From positions 5,518,001-5,582,000 of the forward strand of contig CM066291.1 in assembly GCA_033816765.1 (NCBI GenBank): 64,000 nucleotides of DNA, written 5' to 3'. The translations under genes and the position numbers were made by a program. Of this stretch, positions 23,231 through 34,899 are shown in pieces; position 1 is the first letter of the stretch; every line of letters starts with the position of its first letter. The notes below the pieces were generated by a model. The model searched no databases. It was not told where the DNA came from and saw only the letters and a program-made list of their open reading frames with translations. The DNA comes from Nothopassalora personata (taxonomy: Eukaryota > Ascomycota > Dothideomycetes > Mycosphaerellales > Mycosphaerellaceae).

Positions 23231-26200
23231 TAACACCTCGGATAAGCACCTGAACATCGGATATAAGATTCGGCGACTTAGCCATGGGGTGTTCCGATGG
23301 GGATTATGTCTTAACATTGTTATCTTGACTCTGCACTTTAGCTGCGGGTCCTGACCGGCAATCAGGTCCAATTTGACTCTTTGAGACACAGACCCGTGGA
23401 ACACAACATCTATGTCATGAACGTCTGAGCGGCTTTAGACGGATCAGATGCGGTTGATGTTCTAGCCTGCAGCGGACGCCTCTTCCACGTGTTGGGCAGC
23501 GTCGTTCGATCTATAGGACGGGTCCAGTACTTTACGACTCAGCATCGGTGGCATCATACAGAATGATGGCATCTAGGCATGGTTACAGTATGTACTTGTT
23601 GGCACTCCTCTTCGCCTAGCCACGTGGTTCTTCAAGGTTCAAAGTCCGCACTGCGGCCACGCGGGCTCAGGGTGCTTCCTTCCGCAGTGTTACCGCGACG
23701 AGTCAGCAACGGACTCGTGAGTCGTTTCAAGAAGAAGCCGAAGAGACGGCAAAAATGTTAGAGCCACGTGGAACATGCGACACTAGGACTTTCGGCCAGC
23801 GCCAACCGATATGCTATTCATGGTACCCGTTAAGCATGGCTTTGACCCTGCTCGCAGGAGGCTGTTTGGCCTGTTTCATTAAAGCTCATCTTACACGGAC
23901 GCCCGCCAGCGAGTGCTTCGCAGCGTCAGTCGTGCTGTCCGAGCGAGCAGAAATTCTCCAAGCGGCTGCCAGTCTGCTGGAGTCTTGCAGAGTTGTACAG
24001 TCCGCCGTGAGAAATGCCGGACTTGCTCGCGCGCGGCCGTTTGGCAAGTCATGCTGTGATCGTTCGGAGAAGTGTATCCACATTCTCGGGCACGTCGGAG
24101 TGTCGGACTGCTACAGTATCAACACGTTGGACGGAAGGCGGGTCGCTGCAGAGCAATGTCAGACACGAGGTTGCAGGGATCGTCGTCGGCACACGCACAT
24201 CATCATTCCTTGGCATGGTCAGCTGTTGACACCGCATATCGTTTGTAGCAGGTTGCTGACAGCTCAGTGGCCACGGGAAATGTTCGGAAGCAATGCAGTA
24301 CGACGAAGGGTGCAGAGGCGGCAGTCCTTCGCGAAAGCTGTTTCATGGTTGCCGCAGGCTGCGGGTCCTATCGTGTATGTTCGTACATTGCCAAGCTCAG
24401 AGGAATCCATCTCCTTATTGCCTAAGGCGATCCAGATAGAGATTTGGCTCCACTTCAAGGAAGGGTGGGAGGTTCGAAAATGCTTCTAGCGTGGCAGATC
24501 GCGGCAAGCACGGCAACAAGAGTTGCTTGAGTACATAGACATGCCAAGCACTTGAGCATTGCATAGCCGTTCATCACGATGCTTTGGCGAGCTTACAGTC
24601 GAGACTGGTTGGTCTCGTAGCCCTGCACCATTCAGAGCAAGCAAGGCACTGGTTCGAACGGAATGCAGTGCACACGGGTAGTAGAATGCCACAAAATGCG
24701 CCAAGCCTTCGATGGGTGATGGCTGCCACGTGCGATGGCGGAAGCCGGGCAAGAAGCAGGAACACAGCGTACCATGCTGCCCAATGACGCGGCTCCGACT
24801 TTTGCCCACGCAACTAACACACTTGCCGAGAAGTTAGAGCATATTTTGGAAGGTGGTACAGGATTGATGCAACGCGCGATCTTATTCGATCGACGTCTCC
24901 ATGCTTTTCTGAAGTGGCCGACCGCAGCCTGAACAAAGCGGACTGACTCTACAGCGTTGAGAATTCGCCTTCGGATTAAAATTTGCTGCACCAGACCGCA
25001 TGTTCCTGCCGGAAACGGTGTCGAGGACGGGGTTACATCGAAGTAACCACTTCTTGTGACCGAGGCGATTGCGGACAGCGTGACTGGTCAGCATCGAGAT
25101 GCGGTACGGCCAAGGCGCTGTAGGCGCATCTGCGACTCTGAAGGAGATGTAGATGTTGTTCAGAGTGTCTCGAGGTCGTACTGACAGGCTGATATGGCGT
25201 CGCGCCGTCACCGCCATCGTCGACATTCACCGCGGTAATGTGGAAAAGTCATCATGAATCATCACGAGGTTCTCACATGGCGGCGAGGGTGCTCGACGAC
25301 GGCGTGGGCTTTCCTCACGTGGCCGCCACGCACTGAGACAAAGAAACGTGAGGGGGTACCCATGGCATAGCGTGGCAGTCGGCGAGGATGGCTAGCGCAG
25401 AAGGCTGGCCGTCGGATTCTGAACAATGCTTGTGGCCTTGGTGGAATGCCTGCATCAAAGGCCGGCCAAGCACAGCACACGACGATGTGCATCCGGACAG
25501 CCGCTTTCTCCCATGCCTGTTCACGTCGTCGTTTGCGGTACTGCCGGTGCAAAGCAGCGTCGAAGCACGCGCCTTTTGTCTGAGTAGTGTGCTGGCCCAA
25601 TGCACCCTGCAGCGGCTGTCTGAGACGGAGTGTCTTTCAGTAGCGTGTTAGTTTCGTACATGTCGTGCAGACATACAGAGTATAGTGCATGCAGCGCGAA
25701 ACAAGCGGTATCGACAAAAGTGTAGGCACGGCGAAAGGCCAGAACGCGCAGCTCGCGCGCTGTTGATCGGCTAGGACTCCTGGAGGCCCAGCTCGGGCAG
25801 CGCTTGTGGTGCCGTTCTGCGGTGCCACAGCGCGCACGGCATTGGTCGATGCCCACGAGTCTCATCCTTGCCGCAGCGCAGCACGGATGCTAGATCAGCG
25901 CAATCTGACCGCGCCAGGCTTGGGGTCCGTGGTTAGTGTGTGCTGCTCGTCGCCCTGTCGTGGCAAGCGTGCTCCGACCCACTCGCCTGTTACTGTACTT
26001 CAAGACTGTCATGACATCCGCCGCTTCATATGCTGGCCCGTCCCGCATTCCAGTCGCAGAGTGAACTGATAGCATCAGCAGCAGGCAGCATTCCACCCAC
26101 AGCAGCCAAGCCCACGAGGCACCACGCCACGAGTCAATCGCATGTGCTGCACACGTTGTCGCTACCACTATCCTCCCTGACGTAACATATACTACCACCA

Positions 26201-26379
26201 CCACTCGACTGCCGGCTCCACCGAACCTCCTCCGCTGCTGCACAACACCACGAGCAATCCGCCTCCGCTGAACTACCACCTCATCTGCCGACCTACGATC
26301 ACCTCCTTCCGTACGACGTCAGACGCATCCACCGGGTCGCTCTGTGTGTTCCCATTCCTAACTGAATACACCTGCACAG
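23231..26379. other. Gene-poor region upstream of flbA, no supported gene
   Basis: About 3.1 kb. The longest frame (23755-24489, plus, 244 codons) has no recognisable motif, many Cys and Arg residues and no homologue I know; I do not support it as a gene. The last few hundred bases should contain the flbA promoter and its unlocated first exon: a good branch point and acceptor (CCTAACTG, then CACCTGCACAG) end at 26379. Confidence 0.5.
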
Positions 26380-28542
26380 CCGTCAAAGTGGATACCCGTA
26401 CGAGACCGTCTGCCGCGACCAAGTCCAAGGCACATTCTCGCCTGGCATCTTTTGGACTCCACACAATTCGTGCGATTGTGTCGACGAGCGGAGCTCCACC
26501 CCGAGGCGAGAGACGGCCACGAGTGCCTGTCTCGCCCTCGGACAGCGGCTCTGAGCAAAAGCCGTCTGGCGCTTCGACAAGGTCTAACACATCGTCTGAG
26601 ACAGCTCTCACCGACGAGGCCAGCGGCGATATAAACCCAGCTCTGGGCGTGGAAGAGCGAGGTGTGAGCACCACCGACGCGGCGACTTGGCTCGATAGCG
26701 ATCGCGCATTCGATCCTCATACCTTTGACGAATACGAGCGACAGCTGTCGAGGAGTCCACGTACAATGCATCAGACATCATCGAAATTGCTCAGGATGAC
26801 GGACGATGATCGCCCATTCACGAAGGTATGTTGTTTCCATGTCTGTCCAAGCAAGCATCCCTTCTATGCTTGATATGCGCTCTTCTTCGCATCCCTCTTG
26901 TCCATTGGCATCTTTTACATTCATGGCTTTGAATCCATCGATCCTGTTTGTGAAGATTCTTAAATGGCGGACTGCGAGTGATGCGAAGTCAAGGGTGATG
27001 GATGACTCTGCATTGTGCCGCTGGTTTCGAACATTGCTGACTGAAACTTGCAGGACTTCAAGGATCTTTTTAGCACACTGATGGTCAGTCTACCGCTCAC
27101 GCCACATCGTGTACGCTTCTCCCGGATAGAGCACACTTTCACAACAGCGGAGATGACGATGAACCTGGGATCCCTCAAGTTTTCGCAATCCAACCGGATG
27201 CCTGACCCAAAGGACACTTCCCGGATAGTAACCACCACAACGACGACAACATTTTCGATGGCACGAGAGATGGCAAAATCTGTATGCCAGCGTTTCCTGG
27301 ATGCAAGGTTCATCGAATCCGTGGATGGCAAGACAGACTTCTCCTCGAAGAACTCGGTGTGGCAACTCACGCCGAAGGGCATGAACATATTGTCACGCTT
27401 CTGCCAACGCAATGGTATTGCTCAAAGACACGTCAACGATCTCCTAGATTCGCCACGCAATTTCATGCAACTTGTCAGACTGGAACGGGATCCCGAGACT
27501 GATAAGTTGAGCTTCGATCGAGCAACGATTGACATTATCTTCCGACGATTTGCGGGTGATACTGGTCCAAATCTCAAACCGAACTCGTCGTCATCAGATT
27601 CCGACTCGAACGGCGATTTGAGTAACGGCATAGCGGGTGTAAAGATGACGCGTGCTAAGCGTGGCGACAAGAAATCACCCTACGTGTTCACGGGCATCGC
27701 TGCGTTTGACTGGTTGATGGAGTGTTGCACAACAGTCGACAAGCGAGAAGTTTTCGACATTGCCAACGCCTTCCTTAACAACGACCTTATCGAGCCATAT
27801 AACGCTGAGCGGTTACAAAGCAGCAGTCAGCCATCACAAGCGACTGGTTTCCGAGCAACAAAATCTGTCAGTTACGCTGTGACGATGAAAGGCATGGTCG
27901 TTGCAGGATGGGTCGAGAGTCCCAATGGCACAGCGACCAGCGAAGCAGCAGCGGCGGCGACGGTCAAGCTACCAAACGGCGTGTCTCGCGACTCCAACAC
28001 CAACCGCATGACTGCCATTATTCGGGATCCAGCTCTTAGATTGCTATTTAGAGAATATCTGAGAGAGACTCACTGCGAAGAGAACCTTGCGTTTTACGTG
28101 GAGGTGCGTTTGTTTCTCGCAGATTATGAGCGGGCAAGAGGCGGGCCAGGCGCACCCAGGCAGGACACAATCCGGGAGACCCTCGCATCCGCGTACAGCC
28201 TCTACAACGCATTCCTTGCACCAGGTTCACCCTGCGAGCTCAACATCGATCACACTTTGCGAAACGCTCTTGCTGGTCGCATGACCCGGTCGGTCGGTGA
28301 GGACGAACAGATGATCAAGAGCCTGGACGAGGTAGCTTCTCTCTTCGACCAGGCGCAGAGCAGTGTGTTCAAGCTCATGGCTAGTGTAAGTTCTCCCCGA
28401 CCCGGCGTGGTATGGTCTGCGGGCATTTTGCTGACCGAACTGACAGGACTCCGTGCCCAAATTCTGTCGCGATCCAAAGTATGCTGCAGTGCTGCGTGAG
28501 CGAAATCTTGAGAGCATGCTTGCAGCGGTTCAGATCGGCTAG
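26380..28542 (+). CDS. flbA: RGS-domain negative regulator of G-protein signalling, FlbA-like (5' end unresolved)
   Basis: FlbA/Sst2-type GTPase-activating protein that turns off a G-alpha subunit and so switches growth to conidiation. Exons seen are 26380-26825, 27054-28385 and 28447-28542; introns are 228 and 61 nt. The hallmark stretches LLRMTDDDRPFTKDFKDLF (across the first intron) and LGSLKFSQSNRMPDPKD are present. Two DEP-type regions follow (ARFIESVDGKTDF; YVFTGIAAFDWLMECC), then the RGS domain (DPALRLLFREYLRETHCEEN, LAFYVEVRLFL) ending SVPKFCRDPKYAAVL. No ATG lies in this frame before 26766, and position 26379 looks like a splice acceptor, so a first coding exon probably lies upstream. 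About 625 residues are visible, against roughly 720 in Aspergillus. Confidence 0.88.
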
Positions 28543-29383
28543 GGCCCAAAGTCGAATCCTCTGCAGGCTTCACGATCGTCCAACAAACTGTCATCGTCCT
28601 GATTTGCCAAAGGTCCATAAAACGTGGCATGTCAATGACTAGGCTTTCCCAGGATTCAGCTTCACGCCTTCCACCGCGACCAGACACGCTGCTGGTATTG
28701 ACGTGTGGCCGCGTGGTCAAATCAAATATGCAAAAGTCTGATGCATTTCTGGGCTGGCCATTTCCGCCGTCTCCTGGAGACGACATGTTCTGAAAAGGAG
28801 AATAGCAGGAGTTTGCCTCGTCTTTCCCAATACCCAAGCATGGGAAAGACGTGATTGCTTTGCTCCGTTTTGGATTACAGCGTCAGGCGTTCAGGAGAAA
28901 CCTACCACAATTGCATTGGCGACGGCGTTTACTTTTTTTTTGATTCGATACGTGGGCGGCTTGGACGGAGCGAGGTACGGGACTGTATCTCTGCACCTAT
29001 AATTGCCTGCCGCATGCTCTGTCGGATTGGAATAGAGTAGGATGGTGAATTGGGTATGGCCGATAACACGAAGCATATGGGATGGGATGTGCACGCGCTA
29101 CGGCGATGCCGGGTCCAGGCCTTCGGACTATACGTGTAGCACTGAAGACAGTGAATGGAACCATGGTCGAACGATCAATCAATGTGCTTTCACAGCAATT
29201 CATAAGACAGTGCGAACGGAATAATCATGTTGTTGTCATGGAGACGCGCTTCACTCAACGCGCCTTGCGTCTCTCTCAACCTCAACCGCGACTTCTAATC
29301 CGTCACCCATTACACTGCACCACTTTCGCCGCTTTCTTCTCTTCCAGTCTTATTTCGGATTTCCCGTTTGTGTTGTAGCGAAG
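28543..29383. other. Intergenic between flbA and chk1
   Basis: About 840 bp with the flbA 3' untranslated region and the chk1 promoter. Short frames only; none supported. Confidence 0.6.
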
Positions 29384-31191
29384 ATGGGTGGTCCGCCAAA
29401 TGTAAGTGCGGGCAGTTCAAACGCCGCCTCGAGCCTGCTGACGTCAATTCGCGCGACAGTCGCAAGCAGCACCTCTGCCCAGCGATCTTCCCTTTCGCCT
29501 GATCTCGAAGACCATCGGATCCGGCGCATATGCTTCGTGAGTACGAACACTTGTCCTTGCACGGACATGGCTGCTGAACTCGTATCAGAATACGAAAAGC
29601 CATACCTCTAACATCATCTGGTCCTGTCATCGCGGTCAAGTTCATCAACAAGGAGCACGCGTTCAAAGCAGGACGATTACGACCGAAGCAATTACAGATC
29701 GAGCTCGCATTGCACTCCTCGGTATGTCCGCACTCGAACATCATCAAGTACATCAAGCATGGCGACGATGCAGCATGGGTATGGATGGCTCTCGAGCTGG
29801 CAGAGGGCGGTGATCTTTTCGACAAGATCGAGGCCGACGAGGGCGTCGGCGAAGATGTGGCGCACTTCTACTTCACACAGCTTGTGAGCGCCATCAGCTG
29901 GTGTCATGGCAAGGGTGTGGCGCATCGAGATATCAAGCCGGAGAACATGCTGCTGAGCGGAGAAGGAGACCTGAAGCTGGCAGACTTCGGGCTGGCGACC
30001 AAGTTCTTGAACGAGAAGACAAGCGAGAGGAAGGTCTGTGGCATGGTCTGTGGGAGTCCGCCTTACATTGCGCCTGAGATTCTGGCAGTCGGCCATCGGA
30101 ATCAGAAGCGCAAGGAAGGACAGGACAAGGTGGGCTATGATCCGCAAGTCGCCGATGTGTGGTCTTGCGCGATTGTGCTCTTCGTCCTGCTGGTCGGAAA
30201 CACACCTTGGGACTCGCCTGTCATGGAGGAGAGCTACGAGTACCACGACTATGTCTCGAGCAAAGGAAAGCCCAGCGACGAGCTTTGGAGTAGAATACCA
30301 CCGGAGTCGTTGAGCTTGGTGCGAGGCATGCTCAACATCGAGTCCGCCGAGCGCATGACATTAGACAGTGTGCGAAAGCATCCATGGTTTACGCGAGAGA
30401 ATCCACACATCAATGGGAAGAACGGTAAAGCGAAGAACCCAATGGCCCTAGCAACCCAGATGCTGGAATCACTACACATCAACTTCAACGCACCGGTGCA
30501 ATCGTCTCAACGCCACCGACGACCTGCGCAATCGCAAGACGACCGTATGGACATTGACAGCAATCATTTACAGCCAGACTTCACCCACTTCGCCTCCACG
30601 CAGCCCGAAACCCCCATCACCGAGACAGCATTCGACTGGGAAGCGCCACCACGACTCGGAGCCGGCATAAGCGCTTCGCAGCCTCAAGCCCGACACGAGC
30701 GAGCCAACGCGGTCATGAACCACGCCACAAGACAAGATCTTCTCGACCTGTTTAGTGAAGACCCGTCCATGTCACAGTTCTGCCCAACACCGTCAGTGCC
30801 TCTCACCCTGACCCAGCAAGCACGACAGTTCAACGACATAGTTCCATCACACTCTCTGGCACGCTTCATATCCGCGCTGTCTTTCGCGCAGCTGCTGCCG
30901 ATGCTTATGTCCGCACTACATCGGCTCAACGTTCCAGTTGCTCCGCCATCGCAAGCTGCGCTCCAAGGCAAGGAGGATGCTGTTTCACTCCGTGTCAAGA
31001 CGCTGGATGCACGGCAGCAGCCACTGCAGGGTAATGTGCTTGTCGAGCGTGTCAGCATCCGTGGACAGAGCGGTCTGGACGTGTTGGAAGTGCGATTCGT
31101 GAAGGCAAAGGGTGATCCGCTTGGGTGGAGGAGATTATTCAAGCAGATTGCGGTGCTCTGTAAGGAAGGGATTGTGGTTCCGAATAATTGA
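29384..31191 (+). CDS. chk1: Checkpoint serine/threonine kinase Chk1
   Basis: DNA-damage checkpoint kinase that delays mitosis through the Cdc25/Wee1 axis. Exons are 29384-29401 (only six codons), 29460-29536 and 29589-31191; introns are 58 and 52 nt. The product is 565 residues. The glycine loop IGSGAYAS, VAVKFINKEHA-type lysine region (K49), HRDIKPEN (D146), ADFGLAT (D164) and GSPPYIAPE are intact, and the catalytic domain ends near PWFTRENP. The region after residue 300 is low-complexity, and the C-terminus (LLPMLMSALHRLNVP, then VSIRGQSGLDVLEVRFVKAK) matches the regulatory KA1-like domain of Chk1. The long open frame starting at 29384 without splicing does not encode the kinase start; only splicing restores LPFRLISKTIGSGAYA. 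Confidence 0.94.
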
Positions 31192-32750
31192 TCGTTAGGA
31201 TCTGGGCCTGGATATTGCACGCCATATTGGGTTGAGATGGTTGCCGCAACCGGGTTACGAGACCACGTGGATGAAGCTTTATGAGGTTATGGACATGGAT
31301 GTTGGATTTGGACGATCCCCAACACGCGTTGGATAGGAGGACACGACAGGTGTACATGGCATAGAGCTGCACAGAAGGTGAACTCCTTTCATGGTCGAAT
31401 GCTACCCGGTTCAAGGCCCGCGCGTACGCGGAGGTGCGCACAACACTCGGGTAGGAACGTTAAGGCGAAAATAACAAAGCGGTAAGATCTTAGTCGCGGT
31501 AAGCAGCACGAACTGCTGCCCGGGCACAATCAATTCACCACTGTTCGCCACTGCCACTTATTCCGACATCAGGAGAGGCTCTGACAAGCAAGCCTCGGCA
31601 TTTTGCCAAGGGGTTGGCTAATGAGGGCCAAGGTGTGACAAGCAACTTACTTCCAAAGCCGGTCGAGAATGTGAATGGCTTACTTACGGTAACAATCATG
31701 CCACCCACGTATTGTATTCCGCTCTGCAACAACCCACAAGGACCCCATGCGGCTCCTCACCTATCCTGTCCAAAACGGCGATCGAGCTCTCATCTCACCC
31801 TCACTCATACCCTGCCGAAACGCTAAACCGCATGCGACCCAAGCTTTTGCCATAAGAACCTCTGGGGCCAGCCTTGTCGATCCTCAGCCTTCCGAACCAT
31901 GAGCCTCTTCCTTGCTGCGAGCGTGGCGAGCAAAGTCTACTGTATACGCTTCTTTTGGCAGCGCAGAATCCTGGAGGTGACAGTGCTGTGTGGAAGGTAG
32001 GGAATATGACTAGCAGAGTTTGCTCGAGAGAGGACAGAAGATGTGGTGATCTCTGCGGGGCAATAGAGGCAATGGGGAGATGCTGGTCTGCCACGGGGAA
32101 GTGGAAGCATTGGGCTTGATGGGGATGTTCGAGAAGGTCAGGGGGAGCCTCGAGGCCGAATGAGAGTGGTAATGTCTGCTTTTAGTCGTTGAGCCCTTTG
32201 GGAGGTATAGGCACTATTTCTTCTGCATAGGGGACGTTTGTCTCCTGACTTGGTCGGTGTACCGGCCGTGGATGAACGGTGTTCTCGCCGCAAATGCTCT
32301 TGGAGAAGCTTAGTGTTTCTCCTCCACGTGGTTATATAAAGTTCCTTCTCCATTCTATGCAATTGTCCTTCGGATCTTCCCCGTACAGCTGAAACCCTCC
32401 CACGCCTGGGCCAACCATGCTATCGCCTCTAACGGATTTCGAAATGACGTCAAAATGGATTAGAGATCGATCACACAGCTGCAGGTCGATTCGATCGATG
32501 CATCTTGTTGCAGCCTATGTGTCGGTTCCGCTGTTTGACGCATGGGCTCGTGCTGGCGGCCTGGTTGCCTTGCCATATAGGCTATTGCTATAACGAAATC
32601 GGTTGGCAGGTAGTAGTCCGAAGATTGCAGATCCTTGCAGGATCGCGGTGGCTGATGATGGTATGTGTTGGAGGACGCTAAGTATAGTCTTATTGCTTGT
32701 TTTGACGGCATGCTGCTCCCTAGGTCGTATAGGGGACTTTGATTTACGAC
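31192..32750. other. Intergenic, no supported gene
   Basis: About 1.55 kb from the chk1 stop to an AT-rich island. Short frames on both strands lack motifs. Confidence 0.6.
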
Positions 32751-32942
32751 GACTGCTTAGGGTTGTAGGAAAGTATTGTAAATTATTCTCGTATATTGAT
32801 TCTCGTACCTAGCTTTTCTAGATATAAATCATTAATAAAGAAAGGTCTTTAATGACTATCTATTAATAAATAGATTAGAGCCTATAAGTTTATAGAGGTT
32901 ACTAGAGTTAGTAGAAATTTAGTATTTGACCTACATTTACTA
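32751..32942. repeat. AT-rich island, left half, interrupted by the retroelement
   Basis: Very AT-rich DNA full of TATA, TAAT and CTA words that stops exactly at the left LTR. Its last five bases, TACTA (32938-32942), are the target-site duplication. The same composition resumes at 39911, so the retrotransposon landed inside a pre-existing AT-rich, probably RIP-degraded island. Confidence 0.6.
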
Positions 32943-33104
32943 TGTCACGGGTGAACGACGTATACACTGAAGTTCTGTGAAGTTTGTAATAAGTTCGATA
33001 TGGAAGAAAGGGGAAGTTACACGCTGTCCGAAGAAAAGGTGTCGGAAAGCAATCCGCACGCATAGGCGCAGCCTATACTAAGAAACAGGGGCCCGCCCCT
33101 TACA
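32943..33104 (-). repeat. 3' long terminal repeat
   Basis: A 162-bp direct repeat of 39749-39910 with TG/CA ends. It is the 3' LTR because the coding sense is minus. It carries the TpA form at two of the ten CpA/TpG transition differences and the unmutated form at the other eight, so it is the better preserved copy. Confidence 0.92.
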
Positions 33105-33107
33105 CTA

Positions 33108-33124
33108 CCCCCCCTTCCTCCTCC
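33108..33124 (-). other. Polypurine tract of the retroelement
   Basis: Seventeen consecutive purines on the minus strand (GGAGGAGG then GGGG-rich), three bases upstream of the 3' LTR in element orientation. This is the expected position for the primer of plus-strand DNA synthesis in LTR retrotransposons. Confidence 0.75.
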
Positions 33125-34899
33125 GCCGCCCCTAGTTATAGCTCCGCCCTAGAGCCTATTGTCCCAGGTGTTTTGTTAGGCTCGCAATAGGAAGTGCCCG
33201 AGCTTCTCTTCCTTATTGTCTAGCCCCGCCGACGCCGAGACGAAGTATTATTATCTAGGTAAGTGTAAGGTTGCTATTGTCTACTAAGTGACAATAGCTA
33301 TTGTTACATGTGAACAATAGGAGCCTAGAACATATCTTTAGGTTCTCGTTCTCTTTTTTCTTCTCTTTCTTTTTCTTATTAACTACCGCACGCGTAAGTC
33401 GCCCCCCCCCTCCCCCTAGCTAAGCGTCTCTAGCCTTAGGGGCATATTCGCGAATCTTATATCTACCGCTTAGGGAGACGACGTTTTCCTCGCGGGTTCC
33501 GATAGATACTAATAGCATGCCGTAAATAGAAACCACTACTACTACATCTCCTATTAATACCATTAAGTGAGTCCGAATAAATTCCTAAGGAGACCGAAAC
33601 ATTCTAACCGGAGCCTAGTACAAAATGGCCTAACGCCGCATCCACTACGTTCCCTACGCCTCTACTAGCGTAGACTACGTCTCCTAGTATATAAGTACCG
33701 GTCCTCGTCCTATTCTTATCGGGGTGTCACGGGGTGGCCTTGACCTTGGACCCTTCGCCGGCTTAACCGCGGACCTTCCGGATCGGGTTAGCGCGGCTTG
33801 GCACGAGATCGACCTTGCTTCTCTCTTCTCTCTCGTTCTTAGACTCTTCGTAGATTGTATTATTCACGACTTGACTCCTACACTCTCTGGATCTCATATC
33901 GCCCGTGTCACGGGGTCCGCTAATTATCGTTAGGGCGCAACCGCGCGCGCCTACTAGGCCTATAACACTAATCGTAAGTATTGCGAGGACATATATGTAC
34001 CGCGCGGACCCCGAAGGAAAATTATAGCTAACCGCGCGTTTTAGGCCGGAGCTCGCCTACGCCGCCTATACTAAGTAGACCCGCGCTACTAACTAGAACC
34101 GCGCGTAAGCATCCTCCCTAGCGTACTCCGCGACTTTTCTACCGGCTTACGGTCTTTTAGCGACGACGCTCGTACTAAGCTCCGCGCCGTCCTTAAAGCC
34201 TAGAAGGCTTTAAAGCCCCTCTAGCGTACTATTATACTCTCCCGGTAAGTTTCTACGGCCCCCGCCTCTTTATACGCGCTTACCGATTCTTCTAGTACGG
34301 TCGCCGCTAAGGTTATAGGCACTATAGCTAATGCCTAGCTTACCTTTAGGTAGACGTATATACTACGGGCCCCGTTATAAAACTATCGCTAACCGACCTC
34401 TTAGTCCCGGGGGCGCCCTACGTAACCTCTAGCTAGGCTAGCGCCGCGTGCGTTAGGCCACGGCCTCCTCTAACTAGCCTTCGGGTACCCTCATCTTTCG
34501 CGCGGGCCGCGACCGGGCTATTACAGTATATAGCTATCTCGAAAGGGATCGGGCTCCGCTACTTTTGCGGCGGACGCCGCTAAAATAAAACGCTCTTAAA
34601 CTTACCTATGCCTTCTTACTTCTCTCTATCTCCTAGAAAGACTGCCTAACCTAAAAGAACGCCTACCTTTTCCTAAACGCCTATGTCTACGCTAAATCCC
34701 TAGTAATCCTTACCTTTTCGCCTTCTCCCCCTTCTATTCGTATCCTATGCCTCCTTCGGTCCGTTATGCGTTATTAGGTTACTATATCTCCTCTCGAAGT
34801 CCTCCGCGGCTACTATGTCCGCGAGGTACCCTAATAGTTCCTATTTAGGCTTATAGTATCCGGTCCATTTTACTAGGACTTCGCGTACTCGGCCTCTAC

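Noticed and set aside
23755..24489. 244-codon plus-strand frame
   Set aside because: No recognisable motif, membrane segment, signal or exon partner; residue mix (many Cys and Arg) suggests chance. Not excluded as an orphan gene.
33724..33933. 69-codon plus-strand frame inside the retroelement
   Set aside because: Antisense to the element and the only frame in 6 kb; expected by chance.
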